Positions 27,801 through 41,574 of a stretch of 64,000 bases of DNA are shown here, piece by piece; within the stretch, counting starts at the first letter, position 1; every line of letters starts with the position of its first letter. Both the position numbers and the translations under genes were made by a program. Source of the DNA: Tetranychus cinnabarinus (Eukaryota; Arthropoda; Arachnida; Trombidiformes; Tetranychidae); NCBI GenBank assembly GCA_022266195.1, contig WHVY01000007.1, positions 992,001 to 1,056,000 of the forward strand, in the 5' to 3' direction. Under the pieces are notes generated by a model. The model did no database searches. It saw nothing but the letters and a program-made list of their open reading frames with translations, and was not told where the DNA came from.

Positions 27801-28322
27801 CTATTGCAATCGAAACAATCTTTTCATCAAAACTCGATTCAAACGCATTTTTCTCTGATCTTCAAAGCATTCAATGATCGTCGACTTTGATCGATTCGAA
27901 CTTTACATAAAAACTTGTAATTTGGTCACTCGAACAAGTCTTCCATTCCTTTTCATCATGTTTCTTGAAAACATCCGAAGTTTTCCTTGAATAAACTTTG
28001 TTTTTCTTTTTTTAAACTTTTTTTCGTTTTTCGTTTTTCCATCAACCTTTTTATCTACTCTTGAACTTTTCATTCTCTTGGCTTGTCACTCTTTTTGGAT
28101 GGAAATTTGGGATTCACTATTGAACTGGATTTTGTTTTTTACTCTTTTTTGCAGGTTCTTACATTTCATGTTGGTGAAGTAAAAAAACAAAACAAAACTA
28201 GAAACTTGTTACAATTGAGGTTGATGTAATCTGGTTCAGTGTTTAGTGTCAAAGTCAAGTATCTTTTTACTGCATTGTTTGTGTATAAGTGGAAGCTAAA
28301 AAGACTACAATAATATGGTTAA

Positions 28323-28341
28323 AAGAAGAAGAAGAAGAAGA
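28323..28341 (+). repeat. AAG microsatellite
   Basis: A short run of GAA/AAG units, visible directly. Confidence 0.8.
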
Positions 28342-31300
28342 AAAGGCGAAATCGATTATTTTATTATTCGATTAGAGTAAATTTTCATGTTCCCAAAATA
28401 TGCTTTCACTTGAATAGGTTAAGGTGAAGCCAAAAGTCTGGTAGGAAATGTTAACATTCACATTATTTTGTTGCAAGTTGCCGGGTTAAAAGACTTAAAT
28501 TGAACAGTAAAGTTTATGCTCAAAGTTACCAGAAAATAAAGGAATAATAAAAACGAGCAATTTTCATCTTCAATTTATTCCTAACACAGTTTCAAAATTC
28601 ATTTCTCTCAATAATTCATCGATTCTACATTTTCTGGTTCTTCATTATAAACTAAAATATATTTTCATCATGAAATCTAAACTTAAACTTGGAATTTATT
28701 TTCCAAAATCAATTTCCTTTTCTACTTGAAACATTGTTCAACTTTCGACTCTAAATGAATGCAATTTATGAAATTAATTTTCCTCCAAAATGGCAATTTC
28801 CAATTGAAAACCAGAAACATTGAGATTATTGTACAAAATTTATCCATAAATTGAATGATAAGATTTTCCATTTTTAGTTTCTTTTATAATCTTTGCCAGT
28901 TTGGACTGAACAAGATTATTCATAAGCTTTTGGAGGAAACAAATTTCCCATGAAAATTGTTTCAAACCTTTTTATTATCATGATTGATATTGATTTCATT
29001 TCATCCTCAAATCGTGTTTAAACATCATCTTTGTTGGCCTTTTATTCCGCTTGTTCACCATCTTCTGCATAATCATCCTTCCCTGTTATCTTGTAAATTC
29101 ATAACTCCATTTCAATGTATTACAGTTTCCCTGTTTATGTTTGGATTAGGAAATTGATGAGATTCAAGAAGCTTATCCTTTTCTGTCATCACGTTGCATC
29201 TCAACGTTTCTTCAACACTTTCACATGAACAGGCTTTACATGATTATCACTCTCATAAGGTGACAGGAAATTTTAAATTCATTTTCAACCGAAGAAAAAA
29301 CTAAAATCGAAAACGAATCAACAATTTTAACCATTCCTTGTCTTCCAAAGCCAGAGATGAATAGATTCAATTTTAATGGAAATAAATTTGATTGCAATTG
29401 CTCTTTGAAGTGTTCAAGTCTTTCGATGACTCGAAATGCTTTACCAACAATTTATAATTACTTAAGAAATTGCATTATCGAAATTTGTTCATCTCTTTTC
29501 GAACCATTTTTTCCATTATTTCTCGTTTCTCACACTATACGTTCATCTTGAGTAAAATGGTAATAAAGTTTGATTCTCTCATGAGAATTGTGATGAGGAA
29601 AAGGAATAAAGTTGAATTTAAATGAAAATTGCTGTGAACCAGAATTGGATTGTAGTTAACAAAAGCGATTGGAGTAAAAGGAGAAAAATTTAATTTAATT
29701 TTTACTCATTTTGTATCTTTAAACAATAACAAGTTGCATTTCAATAACTGTTGTTATTATTCTAATAACACAGTTAAAGATGAAATTTAAATTTGATATT
29801 TTGCATTATTTGCCATTATTTTTGATTAATTTGGATGAAGACTGAAAAATTGGATAAAATAATGATTAACTTGTTCAATAAAAGTAAGAAATGTTTTCCC
29901 TTCAAAGGTAAATATTGTTTCGTTGCCATTAAAAAAACACTTAATAACTTTCCTCATTTCAACATCCATTTGGGCGATTTTGCTCAACAAATGAAAATTG
30001 AAACAAAAACAAAGTCAAGAGGAAAACTTGTGACCAGTTGAGAGTAAATATTTACAGTTATCATGATAATTACAAAATTTGGAAATGAAAATTTTCGATT
30101 CCATAATTTCTCAGCATTTCAGTCAATCTCGGCTAAATGTTTACTTTTGCGATTCTTTGCTTTTCACTTTGGATTAACATGATTGATCACCAGATTGTAA
30201 TGAGGTATTAATGAGTTGATTCATGTCAATAATCACAGAATATACAAATAATCTTTCTTCTAATTCCATGACTTTTCTGGTGACTTCTAGTTTCTCATTG
30301 ACTTTGCTGTTCATTCATTTTCTCGTGTTCAAGTTGAAGATTAATTTATTCATCATTTGGAATGAAAGTTGGTTTTAAAATTCGATCGATTTTCGTTTAA
30401 TTTCATTTCCAAACCAGGAAATGAAATGTTCATTATTCAAAGATGATCAATCATGTAAAGTGACAATTACTGATTACGATTCGACTAATTAAAGGTCGAA
30501 AATGGTTCAAGTTGGAAACAAAAGGGAAAAGACAAAAACTGATGTTAATCGACGACTGAGAAGCAAATGGTTCAATAGAGTCAAGTTTCATGTTGAGCCT
30601 TTTGCTCAGCTTATTGTTTTGCTTTTCAGCTCGACTTTGTACTCCTTTTTTGATCAATTTTATCATTTCCTTGAAGCTCAAGTTTACAGTGATTTTAGGA
30701 TGAAGATCAAGAAGATGTTTTAATAAGTTGCTCAGGAAAAACATGGAATTTGCATAGCAACGAAATTATCATCTTTTCTCTTTTTTTGATCCTCTTTTTT
30801 CTCTTCTTTTTCTTCTTTGCCATCAAAATTTTCTCCATTTTCTGGTCCTTGATGTTTATTCAGTTTTCATCTCCTGTTGTGACTGTAATTAAAGTTGCTC
30901 ACAATATTGATTAGACAAAGAAAAGGCAAAGAAAAAAGGTCGACATTCAATTTCATGTTCAATTCTTGTTAAATGATTTTTCCTCGATTCTTCTGTTGGT
31001 TCAATTTTTACCTTTATTTTTGGTTAACTCGTTTCATTGTTCAACTTTTATTCCTTTAAATGCAGTCAGATTACAATTTGATCATTGCTAGTAATTTATT
31101 ATCAACCTGTCGGCTTTATTTTGAGTCGCTTGAAAAATTGTTCATTTTTTGCTTCTTTCAACATTCATTCATTATACACTTGAACCTTTTCAAGCGCAAT
31201 GTTGCAATTGTAACTCAATTGGGTTTACAGTTTCATTTTTTGAAAAAATAATTGCTATTCATCATTAATCATCTCAACAAGTGATGACGGAAAATTATGA

Positions 31301-34300
31301 AAATCTGTAAAATCGTTTCACGAAATTTCCAATGTTTGCTAAACTAATGTCGAAAAGCTTTAAATAATTGTCTTACTTTTCAGGAAATTGAAGAAAATTG
31401 AAAAGTGAATCGAAAATTTTTGTCCAAGAAAATAAACTTATAGAATGAAATTCCATTCTGAAATAATTTCAAGATCATCTGTTGATCGAAGTTCAAATGC
31501 AGAAATGATAAAAAGTAACCTCGAAAGGAAGGTTAAATGTTCTTTCATCAAATTGATTAGCACTTTTTGACTCTTCAATTTCCTACCAACATTCATTAAT
31601 GTTATCAAAAACAGTCTTTACTTATCATTTAACTGAAACCTTTACTTTGATGCATTTCAATAATTATCATGAAACTGGTTCACACTTTACAAGTTGATTG
31701 GATGAAGCAAATGGAAAAAAATTTCTCTAATTAACATTCCGAAATTGGAATAATTTTCTTGAGTGGAAATTTGTTGAATTTTCATTCCAATTGACAAGAT
31801 TAAGTTTCTATTCTAAATGGTTTTCTTTCTCTTGGTTCATATTTACTGATCAATGAACAATAATGTAATTTCACATTTTTTGCTGATAAATTTGTGTTCC
31901 CTTTTCAGATGCACACAAAAACCTATCAATCAAATGTCAACAAGAGTCTTACTCAGAGTATTATCATGTAAGCAAAGAGTTTAAAAGTGTTCCAAATGAA
32001 GACAATAAAAGGAAAGGGAAAAGAGTGAAAAGACTGGGAGGGAATGTTATTCAGAAGAAGATGTTATCTTCCAACAAGTTTTGAAGAAAAATTTCCACCA
32101 ACTATTCCTTCGTTGTTAAAACGGTATTATTAACGATTCCAACGACAAACGAGAGCAACTTAATCATCTATAAAATGTTCATGGATCTCGAGGAGAGATA
32201 AAATGAAAACCATTATGAATTGAGAAGTGAAAAAATGGAGAAAAGTCTTTTTTCTCTTCTCTTTTTTCATGGTCAATTGGTTATTATTCCTAAGCTTTGA
32301 AACTTTTTCTTCTTCTTCTCACAGATAGCTTGAGCAAAGTAACATTTTCTTGCTCATATAATTGTTGTTTCATCAAAGGTTTGCAGCAGATTCTTGCGTC
32401 CACTGAAAAGTTGAAAATGATGATTATCCCTGGAATCATGATCACGATCATATTTTTTATCATTATTAGCAGAGGAAAGGTTATCATGGAAAAGCTGGTG
32501 AAAAACAAGACTAGAAAAAAGTCCATTATTAGGAGCAAATATTCTGTACATTATGTTACTTTATTTCACCATTTGATTCTTTTGTCAATTTTATGTTGGT
32601 TTGCTTCACTCCCAGTAGCTACTCCCAGTTGAAATGTTATTATACTTGTAAGATGACAGGAATCAAGGTTAACAAAGAGTTAAATTCATGCATCCAATAG
32701 GTATTAGTCAGGTTTGATTCATTTTCGACCAGTTTTCTCATGAGACTGGTCGAGATAAACTTTTGTTACCTTTCAATTTGTGACACTTTTAAAGTAACCA
32801 ATTTGGTTATAAAGTGTTTGAACAATCTTTGATCATGAAACATTTGCACTAACAGCAATCACACCAAATAAATTGTTCAAAGGTAAATTATTGTTCAAAA
32901 TGAAAAGATACAATCCTCAGAATTTCAGGGTTAATAGAAAATTCAGATTGGAAAAAATACAAAATAACAGCTAATGAATACAATGAACAAACACGAATGA
33001 TAGATATTTTTCAATGAAAAGATGACACTTATTGACATTGGGATAATGAATTAATGATAAATGTACAAAGAGTGACAATTGAATCGAAATTGAATTTTTC
33101 TCAATCGAATCAGTTTTTCTGGTCTAATCGCTGTTTTAATCAATCTCTTTTAATCAATTTGAATGCCGGTATCATTACATGAAATCAATATTCATGATCC
33201 TTCATTTTTATGTCAATATAATTGTCCAATCCTAAAGTTAATTTACAACTACACAGGTTTCGGTTAAAGTGTTTACTGTTGACCCTCAACTTGGGTTCGA
33301 ACCCGTATCTTTCATCTTTAAAGGTCAACATCGGTTGTTAAGGATAATTAGACTCATTTGGTTATTTAAAGTTGATTTTGTTTCACTCCAGACTTTGGAG
33401 TAAATTTTTAATCAATTTTATCGAAATGCTTTTTTTGCTTCTTCTGTTTTAGGATTACAATTGGGTTAGTTTGTTGCTCATTTGGAGATAATTTGATGCG
33501 AATAAAATGGGCAATGTTGATGGTGATGGTGATTGATGATCAGTGATTTAAATTATATAATGGGATTAGATGATTAGGTCAGCAATTGGGTAAAGATGTG
33601 TCAACATTTCTTAATGCCCAATCAATAAGGATGTAAAATGGTGCGTACAAAGTGAAACTGTACATTATTTTTCAAGATGCATTTGTCACTCTTGAAATCA
33701 TTAGCTCTCAGCGTGTCTGTCTTTGTGTGATCATTGATCATCAAATAATCAAGTAAAAAGCGTAAATCACATTCACATTTTTTTTCTTCTTCTTCTTCTT
33801 GTCAACATTTCTTTCACCAAATCAAAGCTGATTGTCAAAAACACTTCTAATCATTTACTTTGCGCAAACCTTTCCTTTCATTCACTTTTAATGTTCCTGG
33901 TGATCGTCGATGGCCATCATTATCTCAATTGACTATCATCAACCTTTCAATAATGTATTACTTACAGTATGGTTTGATTGTTTTTCATGATAACCTGGAA
34001 GCAAATAGAAATGATGATAAAAAAGGAGAGAAGAGAAAAGTAAAGAAATCAAATTATCTCGATATTTCTGTACAAATAGCCTTTAGTCTGTAGGTTGACT
34101 TGATTACATTATGACAATTACTTTTGTCATTATTGTTGTTATCATTCACTCAAAGCCAAATTAATTAGCAAACCATTATGGGTTTGTTTGCGATGGATTA
34201 AGGTTTAATCTGTTTCTAGCCTGAAAACCTCAACGCATTTCACCCTAATCATAATTGCAACAATAAAAGTTAATGTAAATAAAAATGTTGCTTATTTTGT

Positions 34301-34674
34301 GTTACAAAGAGTTGCTCCGTTAAGATTGATTCATCGAGAAAGAATCGATCATCGGAAATTGAAAATCAAAACAAATCGATATCAATTTATCGTCTGCTCG
34401 AAATTTGAAATTATTATGTTAATGATTTAGCTTTTTATCTTGGTTTTTTATCTAAAAATAGAATGATTTTCAGCGACTTTTCACTGAGAAAAAAGTCAAG
34501 GAAATCATTGATATCATTCATTGATGAATCGATATTCTATTTAATTGAATATCGCCAATCTCTTATGTAAGCTCACATTTAGTCTTCTGTTCAATCACGT
34601 GGTAAATTGTAGCTTTTGATTGTTGAATTTCAATCTTCTAATCTTTTTTTGTTCTTTCTTCATGTCTTCTGCAG

Positions 34675-35454
34675 GTATCAGAGACCAATCTGGTGATGTT
34701 TGTCCTTTTCTTATCAACTTTAGTGATGACCACAGGAGCTGCGGCCTTCTCCAAATGGGAAAGATGGAGCTATTTTGATGCATTTTATTATTGTTTTATA
34801 ACATTGACCACAATCGGTTTCGGTGATTATGTGGCTCTTCAAAAAGAATCAGCTCTCCAAAGCAAACCTGAATATGTCATTTTTAGCCTTGTCTTTATCT
34901 TATTTGGCCTTTCCGTTGTTTCTGGAGGTATCAATTTGCTTGTATTGCGATTTTTAACTCTCAATACGGAAGATGAAAGACGTGATGAAGCTGAAGCAGC
35001 TTTAACTGCAGCCGGTGCAGTCCATTTAGAGGGTGACGTTATCACAGCCAATGGAAGCATAATCTCGGGTCAAGGTCCAGACATGGTGACACCTGATTCA
35101 GATGATGTTCAATCTGTTTGTTCGTGCACTTGTTACAATAATCCAAGGTACAGTCGATCTAGATCTTGGAGAAAATCTTCGCCACCTAAATACTCTTTCA
35201 ATGGTCACCGTGGGTCCAATGAGGTTGAATCAACTGGGTACAATGGGTCAAATCGGTCAAGAGTGCGGCACAGGGAAGGTGCATCACGTTTCTTACCTTT
35301 AGCAATGTTTCGCTCCATTTCTGGATCATCAGATACTCCTGACCCCGAGTCCATCATTGGATTAGAGGGTAAAGTGCCACCACACATGTTTATAAATGCA
35401 ACTGATTTTGATTTAGAAAGCTATGAAAATTACAAGAAACGTGCCAGTATTTGA
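34675..35454 (+). CDS. TASK-type two-pore-domain K+ channel, last exon (259 aa)
   Basis: This is the C-terminal exon of a TASK (KCNK3/9-like) background potassium channel, a plasma-membrane dimer that sets resting potential. The exon follows a 3' splice site (pyrimidine-rich tract ending TTCTGCAG) and is in phase 0, beginning VSETNLVMFVLFLSTL. It carries the third membrane segment, the second pore loop with selectivity filter TTIGFGDYVALQ, and the fourth membrane segment ending LLVLRF. A long cytoplasmic tail follows, with LNTEDERRDEAEAAL just after M4, a VCSCTCY stretch, and Ser/Arg-rich DNA-coded low complexity. The last residues, KKRASI, fit the C-terminal 14-3-3-binding motif (R-x-S-x-COOH) of TASK channels. 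Upstream exons with the first pore were not found within 34 kb, so the gene is partial in this window. Confidence 0.93.
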   Translation, partial: VSETNLVMFVLFLSTLVMTTGAAAFSKWERWSYFDAFYYCFITLTTIGFGDYVALQKESALQSKPEYVIFSLVFILFGLSVVSGGINLLVLRFLTLNTEDERRDEAEAALTAAGAVHLEGDVITANGSIISGQGPDMVTPDSDDVQSVCSCTCYNNPRYSRSRSWRKSSPPKYSFNGHRGSNEVESTGYNGSNRSRVRHREGASRFLPLAMFRSISGSSDTPDPESIIGLEGKVPPHMFINATDFDLESYENYKKRASI

Positions 35455-37851
35455 AAGCAAGTAAGCTACGATTTGTAAAAGGCTAAAAGACAAGAAACAA
35501 GATAATCAGCAATTACACCGATTATGGCTAGGTTGACGGATATCGTGCTTTATTTGGTAACCAATGGGACCTGAAATTGTATTAAGTCCGTCACACTCAA
35601 GATGAACCTTTGCTTTGTATCAAACAAGATTGTTTTGTCTCGAGTGAATCAAGAATCAAATGAAACAGATCAAGTTGAACTGTTTTATTCAGGGTGAAAT
35701 CTTGAGGAACGTGAAATACATTTTATTATAAACAAATCAGTTGAATCACAAGCTACTGACAAAATTGTTGAAATCAGTGATGAGCTTGTCTGGTTATTGA
35801 ACAAACTAAACATTGAAAATTGGTTTGTTTCCAACATTCTGTTGATGTCAAGAAAATTGAGAAAACTCTAGACATAAGATTGAATTTTCACTTAATTTTA
35901 CTGAACCCAATCGACCAACTTTTCAATTTTTCAAAACATTACAGTAAATTGGCAAGCTCAAGTCTTTAAAGCAGTCAAATTAGCATCTCAAGTAGTGAAG
36001 AGGATTGTCTGTATGCTATTAGAAACACTAAGTGTTGGAATGGCGATATTGATTTTTTCTAGTTTAATTTATAATAAAATGCATTTTATAATTTTTTAAG
36101 AAAACTCGACTCTGAATAAAACAGCTTAATCTATTTAATTTAATCCTCTCAGATTCACTCGAAATAAAACAATATTCATTGATACTAAAGCTTGGGTTCA
36201 TCCCAAGTAAAATGACTTTAATAGGATTAAATTATTCCAAGTCTATTTCAACGAACAATGTTTCCACTGATAGAGCTGTTATGTTATTGTTAGACCAGTT
36301 GAGCTATTAAATAATGAAAATCCTTTTCATATTCATCATCGCCATCTTCATCAACATCGTCATCATTATCACCACAACCACCAAACACCATTAACATCAT
36401 TTTAAATTGTGGTTTCATTATCGGAAACTGTTTGCTAGATAATTTTAACCAATTTCATCTCTCTTTTTTGCTCTGACTTCAACTCTTTTATAATTCTTCA
36501 TTCATCTGTAAAGCTTAACCATCATCAGTTAAATCACAGTTGACAACATTATACAAACTGACATTTGTTATTACATTGGGATACTCATCTTTTTGATTAC
36601 ATTAAATAATAAAGACTAAAATTAAACACACAATTCAAATGGAAATGCAGCAATTTGACTTCAAGCCTTACCTTTTTGATAACATTTCTCTCGCTATTTA
36701 TCATTACAACTCACAAAATCATAAGGTAACCAAATAGTGGTTGCCAAATGTAAATTAACTTGAATTCATTTCTCACTCAGTCATACGAATCATGATTATT
36801 TAATGTTAATTTGTCTGTTGAAATTGTTGAGCAACAGGAGGAGGAAAGTTACTAAAAAAGAGGCGAGGAAATGAAACAAATTTCATGTTATCCAATAAAG
36901 TAAATCAAATATTTGGACAATCAAATTAATGATGAGATTGATAACAGTTATGGAAGTCAGTTTGATCAAGTGATGTTTCTCGGGTGAAATCATTACATTG
37001 AATCAAACAAGAAAAGCTTAAAAGGCAGTCTCGCAATGAAAATATTGTCTCATCATCATCAATAATCAACAAGATACAGATTACTGTAATAAATCTTGTT
37101 TTTCATTTGTTTCCATTTGTAACTTTATTTTTATTTTTTTTCTGGTAATATCTTCATCTTCAAACTCTTCAGTTTTTCTTGCCACTTGACTACATTGGAT
37201 TGGAATGATGATGATCATGAAGCTTTCCTGATTCTCTCTCATGAGACTAAGGAACATGTTCCTTTTTTTCGCAAAGAAATTAATGTTTTTTTCTCTTCAT
37301 TCAGATTCTGAATCATTACTAGGTTTTTTCAAAGGTTACATTAAATTTTAAAATCAAATTGAATAACATTTACATTTCATTTAGGACTGGTTATTTGTAA
37401 AGTAAAGTTAATAGAGTTTAGTAGTTTACCAGTAAATGTTTAACAGTTAAGGACATTGGAACCTTTTTTTTCATGTAACACAAATTAATAGCAACAGTAA
37501 ACATTTACTAGCCATTATCGACTTGTCTTTTAATTAGACTGATAATTGTACAATCATATTATTTTTGGGATTCATGTGTCGATGTTAATCTTTTAATTCA
37601 TTAATTACAAACTCATTAGTTTGTTGTTGCGTATAAAAAAAGCATAAAAAAAGTTTGGATAAACATGATAAAATTAGGGATAAAATATCTATAGTATAAA
37701 ATAAACAACAATCTGGTTCAATAAAATTTTTTCATCAATTTGGTATACAATAGTTCATCTGAACAATTGTATGTTGACTTTGTTTGGTCGGCTATGCGTT
37801 TAAACGCGTTTAAAAATGTGATAATTGTGATCTCTTGAATTGAGATTAAGT
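35455..37851. other. TASK 3' UTR and intergenic spacer
   Basis: No gene supported. Candidate poly(A) signals for the TASK transcript include AATAAA at about 36073-36078 and further copies near 36115 and 36164. The right end would include the 3' UTR of the minus-strand thiolase. Confidence 0.4.
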
Positions 37852-40800
37852 TCACAGTTTAGAGGTTAATGTAGGTTTGCCCAGCATTTCGGGAAATCCA
37901 TGTCTGTAGATGGCTACTATTCCAGCTCCACCGAGACCAATGTTGTGTTGTAGGGCAACTTTAGCACCGGGAACTTGACGTGCGCCAGCTTCACCTCTAA
38001 CCTGCCAACACAACTCGGAGCATTGAGCTAACCCGGTGGCTCCAAGTGGATGACCTTTAGAGAGTAGTCCACCACTTGGATTGACTACATATTTACCACC
38101 ATAAGTATTGTCACCGGCATCAATGAAGGCTCCAGCTCCACCGACAGGACAAAGGCCGAGTGCTTCGTAGGTAATCAACTCGTTGGCTGAGAAACAATCG
38201 TGAAGTTCAATCACTTGGACATCGGTTGGCTTTAATCCCGCTTTGGTATATGCTTTTTCTGCAGCAATTTTGCTCATATCAAAACCAACTAATTTAATTG
38301 CTGACTTTTCGGTAAAAGTTGAATTAACGTCAGATGCCATTTCCATGGCAACAATTTCAACCGCATTTTTCTCGAGTCCATGTGATTTTACAAACTCTTC
38401 AGAAGCTAAAATAGCTGCAGCAGCACCATCTGAGGTTGGACAACATTGAAGTCTGGTAAGATATTCAAATACCTGAAATGGAAAGAAAAGAAATTAAAAA
38501 ATTGAAATTGATTGCTGTTTACCAAAATTACAGAGTTTTCGTAAACCAGTTTGTCAAGTTTTCGTTTGATGAATAACCAGGCATTTCAACTCTCACTGAG
38601 CAAGTTTTAAAATAATTATTCATCTATTGATTAAATAATGGACTGACGATAAATATGTTAAGGCTTAAGAAGTGGATATTGAGATGCAATCCATTTTCTG
38701 AACATTCAAGATGGAAAGGAAGATGAGAAAGTATCCGTTCGGAAACGGAAACTGTCATGAACAAGATTGAATATAAATGTAGATATTCATATACAGCAAT
38801 CTATTAACTCGTGTTGCATGTGAACAATGAAAATGTATTCAAGATGATGATCTTGATGAGGATAATGATGAAAATGTATCGAGTGTAAACATCCTTTTGT
38901 TGCCATTAACTAATTATTGAATGGATTGTATTAAAGAAGAAAGATTTCTGCTGAACCAAGAAAGAAATGGAAAGAAAGAGATAAAAGGATGATGATGACG
39001 AGAAGGAGGATAAAGAGGAAGGAATGGACATATTACATATAATATATATAACTGAGTTTATTTTACCAGGCAAAAGCAATTAACTTAAATGATTAGACAA
39101 CTGAGAATTGAACTGTTCCACTCCTTCCATTTTCAAAAGGCCTCGATATTCAACTTGATTTTTGTAAGTCAAGTTTTATAATAGATATACGGTTGCTTGG
39201 TTCATCGAATGGAATCTCTTTTCTCAACTGAACTTATACTCAATGAACAGTCAAATAATTGGCATGATGATCCAAGGTCGGTTGATTATATTTCTATAAC
39301 AATAAAAAGACAATTAGAACAACGTTTTATATATATTTCAAGAGGAAAAAGGTTGATTCTTAAAAACTAACAATAGACAATCTATTTGTGATCGTCATGT
39401 TTCTGATTAAATGCAATCCAATTAATCAAGAATTGAATTAATTAAGGATTGCAGTTGACTGAAAGATGGTTAAAAGGTTTGCTGGATTTAAAGTTGATCT
39501 CAAAAAAAGAGACATTAGATTTGTTTGTGAATAAAGTCTGTTGAACTCTTTACTTATGATCTTTCACATTTCTTTGCTTCTTTTTCATGTTTATAATACA
39601 TGATTTAATGATTGCAATCAATTAATCATTAAATTGGTAAATGGGTTTATGTATCACATAAACAAGTCAATCCTTTGCCATCTGACAGATCACTTTTGAT
39701 ATAATCAAATCTTCATTTTAATTAAAACTCAGCTAAATCATCTTCTATTTTTTTCCTCTCTGCTGTTGTTCAGTTTACCAACAAGCTTGAGGCAAATTTT
39801 GACTCTATCAGAGTTTGAAAATAGATTGAAGATTAAATAGCAATTAATATGGGAGAAACAAGACTCGTCTTCTTCATGTTCATGTTGAACTGTTGTTCAG
39901 CTGAGTAAATATATTGATAAGATGAGAGATGATGAAGAAAGGTTGATTGCATTAACATGCTAAAAATGTGTTAGATTGTCAGATATTGGTGCAGAAATGA
40001 GTCAAATATCAATTGTTGTAATCATTGATCAGTGATTATCTTCATGTTATTTTTTTGGATGACGAGGTGAAATGAGATAAAAATGTTGCAAAGGTTAATC
40101 ATAAGTACTATCAAAAATTCATGCATCATGAATCTGGTGAGCATCATCTTCAACAGAAGAAGAAGAGAAAAAAAACCTTGGCAACCAAACAATGTATTGT
40201 TAACGGAGATGTTGATTATTTTCATCATTTTACGAAAGTAAAATACTCTTCAACTTGCAATATAATCAATTCCTATCCATCTGGAGGTCAATGGTCACTT
40301 GATGTGTATTGATTAAAGAACAAGACTAAATAACTTCTAATGGTCAACTGTTTATCTAATGAAACTTTGAGAAGTCATGAAGAGGAAAGAGACTGAGAGA
40401 GGAGAGATTCAACATTTAAGTAACAAAGTACAAAATTAACCTAAAACTTGATCATTAACAGATCAGTAAGTTCAGCCATCGAGAAGAGAAAAAATATCAA
40501 CATGAAGCTAAAAGTAAATATTGCAAGTAACATACATGCTAGAGATATTACAAAACAGTGAGAGTTGATTAAATGAGCAAATATGGAAGAGGAAACACAA
40601 AACTCTATTAAACCACTCTCTATTAATATTTATCATATTACCTTGGGTCCATTCAATATTTCATCCATACTGTATTCAGTTTGAAATTGAGCAAATGGAT
40701 TATTAACTGAATGTTTATGGTTTTTGTAAGCAATTTTAGCGAAATGCTCTTCTTTGGTTCCATATTTTTGCATATGCTCTTTACCAGCAGATCCAAAAAG

Positions 40801-41253
40801 TTGAGCAGTTATTGGAGCCGGTGAAAGACCAAAAAGTTCATAATAAAGGTTGATATGGTCTTGCATTGGGGTGACACGATCTTTAAATTTGGTTGTTAAA
40901 CTTCCTTTCTCCATTTTCTCAAAGCCCAAAGCGAGACCACAATTGACTATTCCACCTTCGATTAAACATTTGGTTAGATAGAGTGCAGACGATCCGGTGG
41001 CACAGTTGTTATTCACATTAACAATGGGAATACCGGTTGTTCCAAGTGGGTAAAGGGCTTTCTGTCCACAACAGGAATCACCAAAAACATAGCCAACGGA
41101 TGCATGTTCAATTGCCTTATATTCAATGGAAGCATCAGCTAAAGCATTACGTACTGCTTCACCAGCTAAATCAGGATAATCCACTTGCTTGTTGACACCT
41201 GATTTGGTAAATTTGGTCATACCAACACCGACAACGTAAACTTTTCGTCCCAT
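37852..41253 (-). CDS. SCPx-type peroxisomal thiolase, stand-alone (410 aa, 2 exons)
   Basis: This is a sterol carrier protein X-type 3-oxoacyl-CoA thiolase, which makes the last cut in peroxisomal beta-oxidation of branched or very long acyl-CoAs. Exon 1 is 41253-40642 and exon 2 is 38472-37852, joined in phase 0 across a 2169-bp GT-AG intron. The joined length of 410 aa fits the thiolase part of SCPx. Cys84 in NNNCATGSSA is the nucleophile. Also visible are CCPTSDGAAAA (214-224), ELHDCFSANE (293-302), KGHPLGATGLAQ (343-354) and QHNIGLGGAG (379-388). The protein stops directly after the thiolase fold with TSKL, so it has a canonical SKL peroxisomal targeting signal and no SCP2 lipid-transfer domain. 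In this it resembles nematode DAF-22, unlike the fused SCPx of vertebrates and flies. Confidence 0.94.
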
Positions 41254-41566
41254 GATGAGTTAATTAGTTGACTACCAGTTGTCTCTTCATACAAGCTTTA
41301 ATTTCCTTTTGTTATTATTGATTTTTGGCTAAATACTTCAGGGAAACACCATCAAAAGTAATCCTCAGTATGGCACCACAAAAAAGAGTAACATATAAAT
41401 GTTGAATGGTTAACGATGGCTGGTGAAAGAAAGAAATGAAAAAAGTAAAATGGTGATGAGAAGGAGGAGAAGACTCAAGTTTAAAAATATGTAAGGTAAA
41501 AATTGATTGTCGAACCTTTCTTTTCTTGAATGGAAACAAGAAAATAAAATGGGACAGAAGAGAAAG

Positions 41567-41574
<8 letters not shown>

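Larger units (their letters stand above)
20298..34674. other. Mostly gene-free stretch upstream of the TASK exon
   Basis: I find no confident gene. It contains a possible decayed retroelement (20880-21850, listed separately), an AAG microsatellite at about 28323-28341, a CT run near 26045, and motif copies CTGGGAGTGA at 22655-22664, 24953-24962 (reverse) and 32606-32615 (reverse). Near matches lie at 20542 and 32621. It may be the long last intron of the TASK gene whose final exon starts at 34675. I could not find the channel's first pore exon (a GYG-type filter) here, but a short exon could be missed by eye. Confidence 0.45.

Noticed and set aside
33293..33304. GGGTTCGAACCC, resembling a tRNA T-arm
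   Set aside because: On neither strand could I find a matching acceptor stem, D-arm and anticodon arm at the right distance. The 12-mer is a self-complementary palindrome and can arise by chance.
1..34674. CRISPR-like or satellite arrays
   Set aside because: Only short microsatellites occur; there is no regular repeat-spacer pattern or long tandem repeat.
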